Source of the DNA: Hydractinia symbiolongicarpus
Taxonomy: Eukaryota > Cnidaria > Hydrozoa > Anthoathecata > Hydractiniidae
Assembly: GCF_029227915.1 (NCBI RefSeq)
Contig: NC_079877.1
Location: 19,371,851-19,435,850, forward strand
Direction of reading: 5' to 3'
Length of the DNA: 64,000 bases
Below the pieces are notes generated by a model. The model saw only the letters and a list, made by a program, of their open reading frames with translations. It was not told the origin of the DNA and did no database searches. Made by a program: the position numbers and the translations under genes. Numbering within the stretch: the first letter of the stretch is position 1; every line of letters starts with the position of its first letter. Below are positions 63,521 to 64,000 of this stretch, in pieces.

Positions 63521-64000
63521 GCCTTTATTAGGCGGTAAAAAGCCATATTACGGCTTTTAGTAGGCTATGCACGTAGTTGACGTTGATATAAGGCAATGGC
63601 GCCATGGAAAACGACTTGGGACGTTGTAGACCATTCAGACTGCAAGGACTAGAGCCATGGCAACCTGTGCGGACCCGTGCAACGACGTATTTTATGTGTA
63701 GGGCCTTAATTATGTCGCAAAAGATCATATTACGTCTTTTAGGAGGCCATGCACGTAGTGGACGATGATAAAAAGCCATGGCGCCAAGGAAAACGACTTG
63801 GCACGTTGCAGTCCATTGAGAACGAAAGGACCAGACCAATGATACAATGCGCAGGCCTCTGGAAATACTTGATTTCGTGTAAGGCCTTTATTAGGCGGCA
63901 AGAGGCCATAGTACGGCTTTTAGAAGGCTATGCACATATTTGACGGTGAGAAAAGGCCATGGCGGCCAGGAAAACGACTTGGCACGTTGCGGTCCATTGA
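63520..64000. repeat. Satellite at the right edge of the window
   Basis: About two and a half monomers: a GTTGACGTTGATATAAGG type with AGACCATTCAGACTGC, a GTGGACGATGATAAAAAGCC type, and the start of an ACATATTTGACGGTGAG type. The array clearly continues beyond the window. I did not find a long-range copy of this exact series. Confidence 0.8.

Larger units (their letters stand above)
1..64000. repeat. Tandem satellite array, ~182-bp monomer, head to tail, no interruption
   Basis: Every part of the window carries the same ordered words: GGCCTTTATTAGG, then CCATATTACGGCTTTTAGAA, then GTAGTTGACGGTGATATAAG, then GGAAAACGACTTGG, then TAGTCCATTGAGACTG, then a GGAACCACGTAATT-like box before the next GGCCT. 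Successive GGCCT boxes lie 182 bp apart (890 and 1072, for example). Monomers of 181 and 180 bp arise mainly from the length of the A-run after CCGC or GGCGGC. All copies have the same orientation. Monomers differ from each other by many substitutions, while distant multi-monomer blocks are almost identical, which is the signature of higher-order repeats. A nucleosome-length period fits a centromeric or pericentromeric satellite, but that role is inferred. The species and satellite family were not recognised. Confidence 0.98.

Noticed and set aside
1-64000. CRISPR array
   Set aside because: Regular spacing of a repeated word could suggest one, but the unit is 182 bp, the stretch between words is itself conserved, and there are no unique spacers or cas genes.
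1-64000. CENP-B box
   Set aside because: I looked for the TTCG(4N)A(2N)CGGG pattern on both strands. TTTCG words occur but none is followed by CGGG at the right distance. The few CGGG or CCCG occurrences (near 21978, 28258) lack the TTCG half.
1-64000. Identification with a named satellite family or species
   Set aside because: The monomer does not match any satellite I can recall with certainty, including Arabidopsis CEN180. A database search with the consensus monomer would settle it.

Overview
The whole 64 kb window is one uninterrupted tandem satellite array of about 350 head-to-tail monomers. The dominant period is 182 bp, with 181-bp and 180-bp variants. I find no gene, RNA gene, transposon, CRISPR array or unique-sequence island. 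The only bases I could not read as monomer sequence are two short fillers, 9 bp at 42415-42423 and 23 bp at 43546-43568. A roughly nucleosome-length monomer arranged in multi-monomer higher-order repeats (HORs) points to eukaryotic centromeric, pericentromeric or other heterochromatic DNA. I cannot name the species or the satellite family. A plant is plausible but not shown.

Layout. Block A1 (1 to about 18.68 kb) carries a 16-monomer unit (735-3639), three successive 12-monomer HOR units (3640-10167), a 17-monomer-spaced duplication, an 18-monomer-spaced duplication and a tandem 4-monomer duplication. Block B (about 18.68-27.5 kb) starts with a heterogeneous 2.8 kb stretch, followed by 8-monomer (1449 bp) repeats and the first copy of a 19-monomer-spaced duplication. 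Block X1 (about 27.2-34.3 kb) leads into A2 (33931-40570), a near-identical copy of 1-6640. A2 ends at a crossover into B-type sequence (40544-41413). A rearranged zone (41.4-45.0 kb) holds both filler junctions. X2 (about 45.06-51.09 kb) copies X1 less six monomers. A3 (about 51.1-63.5 kb) copies A1 with losses of whole-monomer multiples.

All duplications I traced keep monomer phase, as expected for unequal crossing-over or conversion between homologous positions. The exceptions are the two filler junctions, which break phase by 82 and 120 bp and flank a 1122-bp satellite block. They look like end-joining or template-switching scars rather than homologous exchange.

Many minus-strand open frames of 60-223 codons exist. 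They are a by-product of the repeat: one monomer lacks stops in one frame, the 182-bp period shifts frame at every step, and 180-bp variants with a shorter A-tract let the frame run on. No function should be read into them. The monomer is rich in short inverted repeats, and this dyad density is the most interesting intrinsic property of the sequence.
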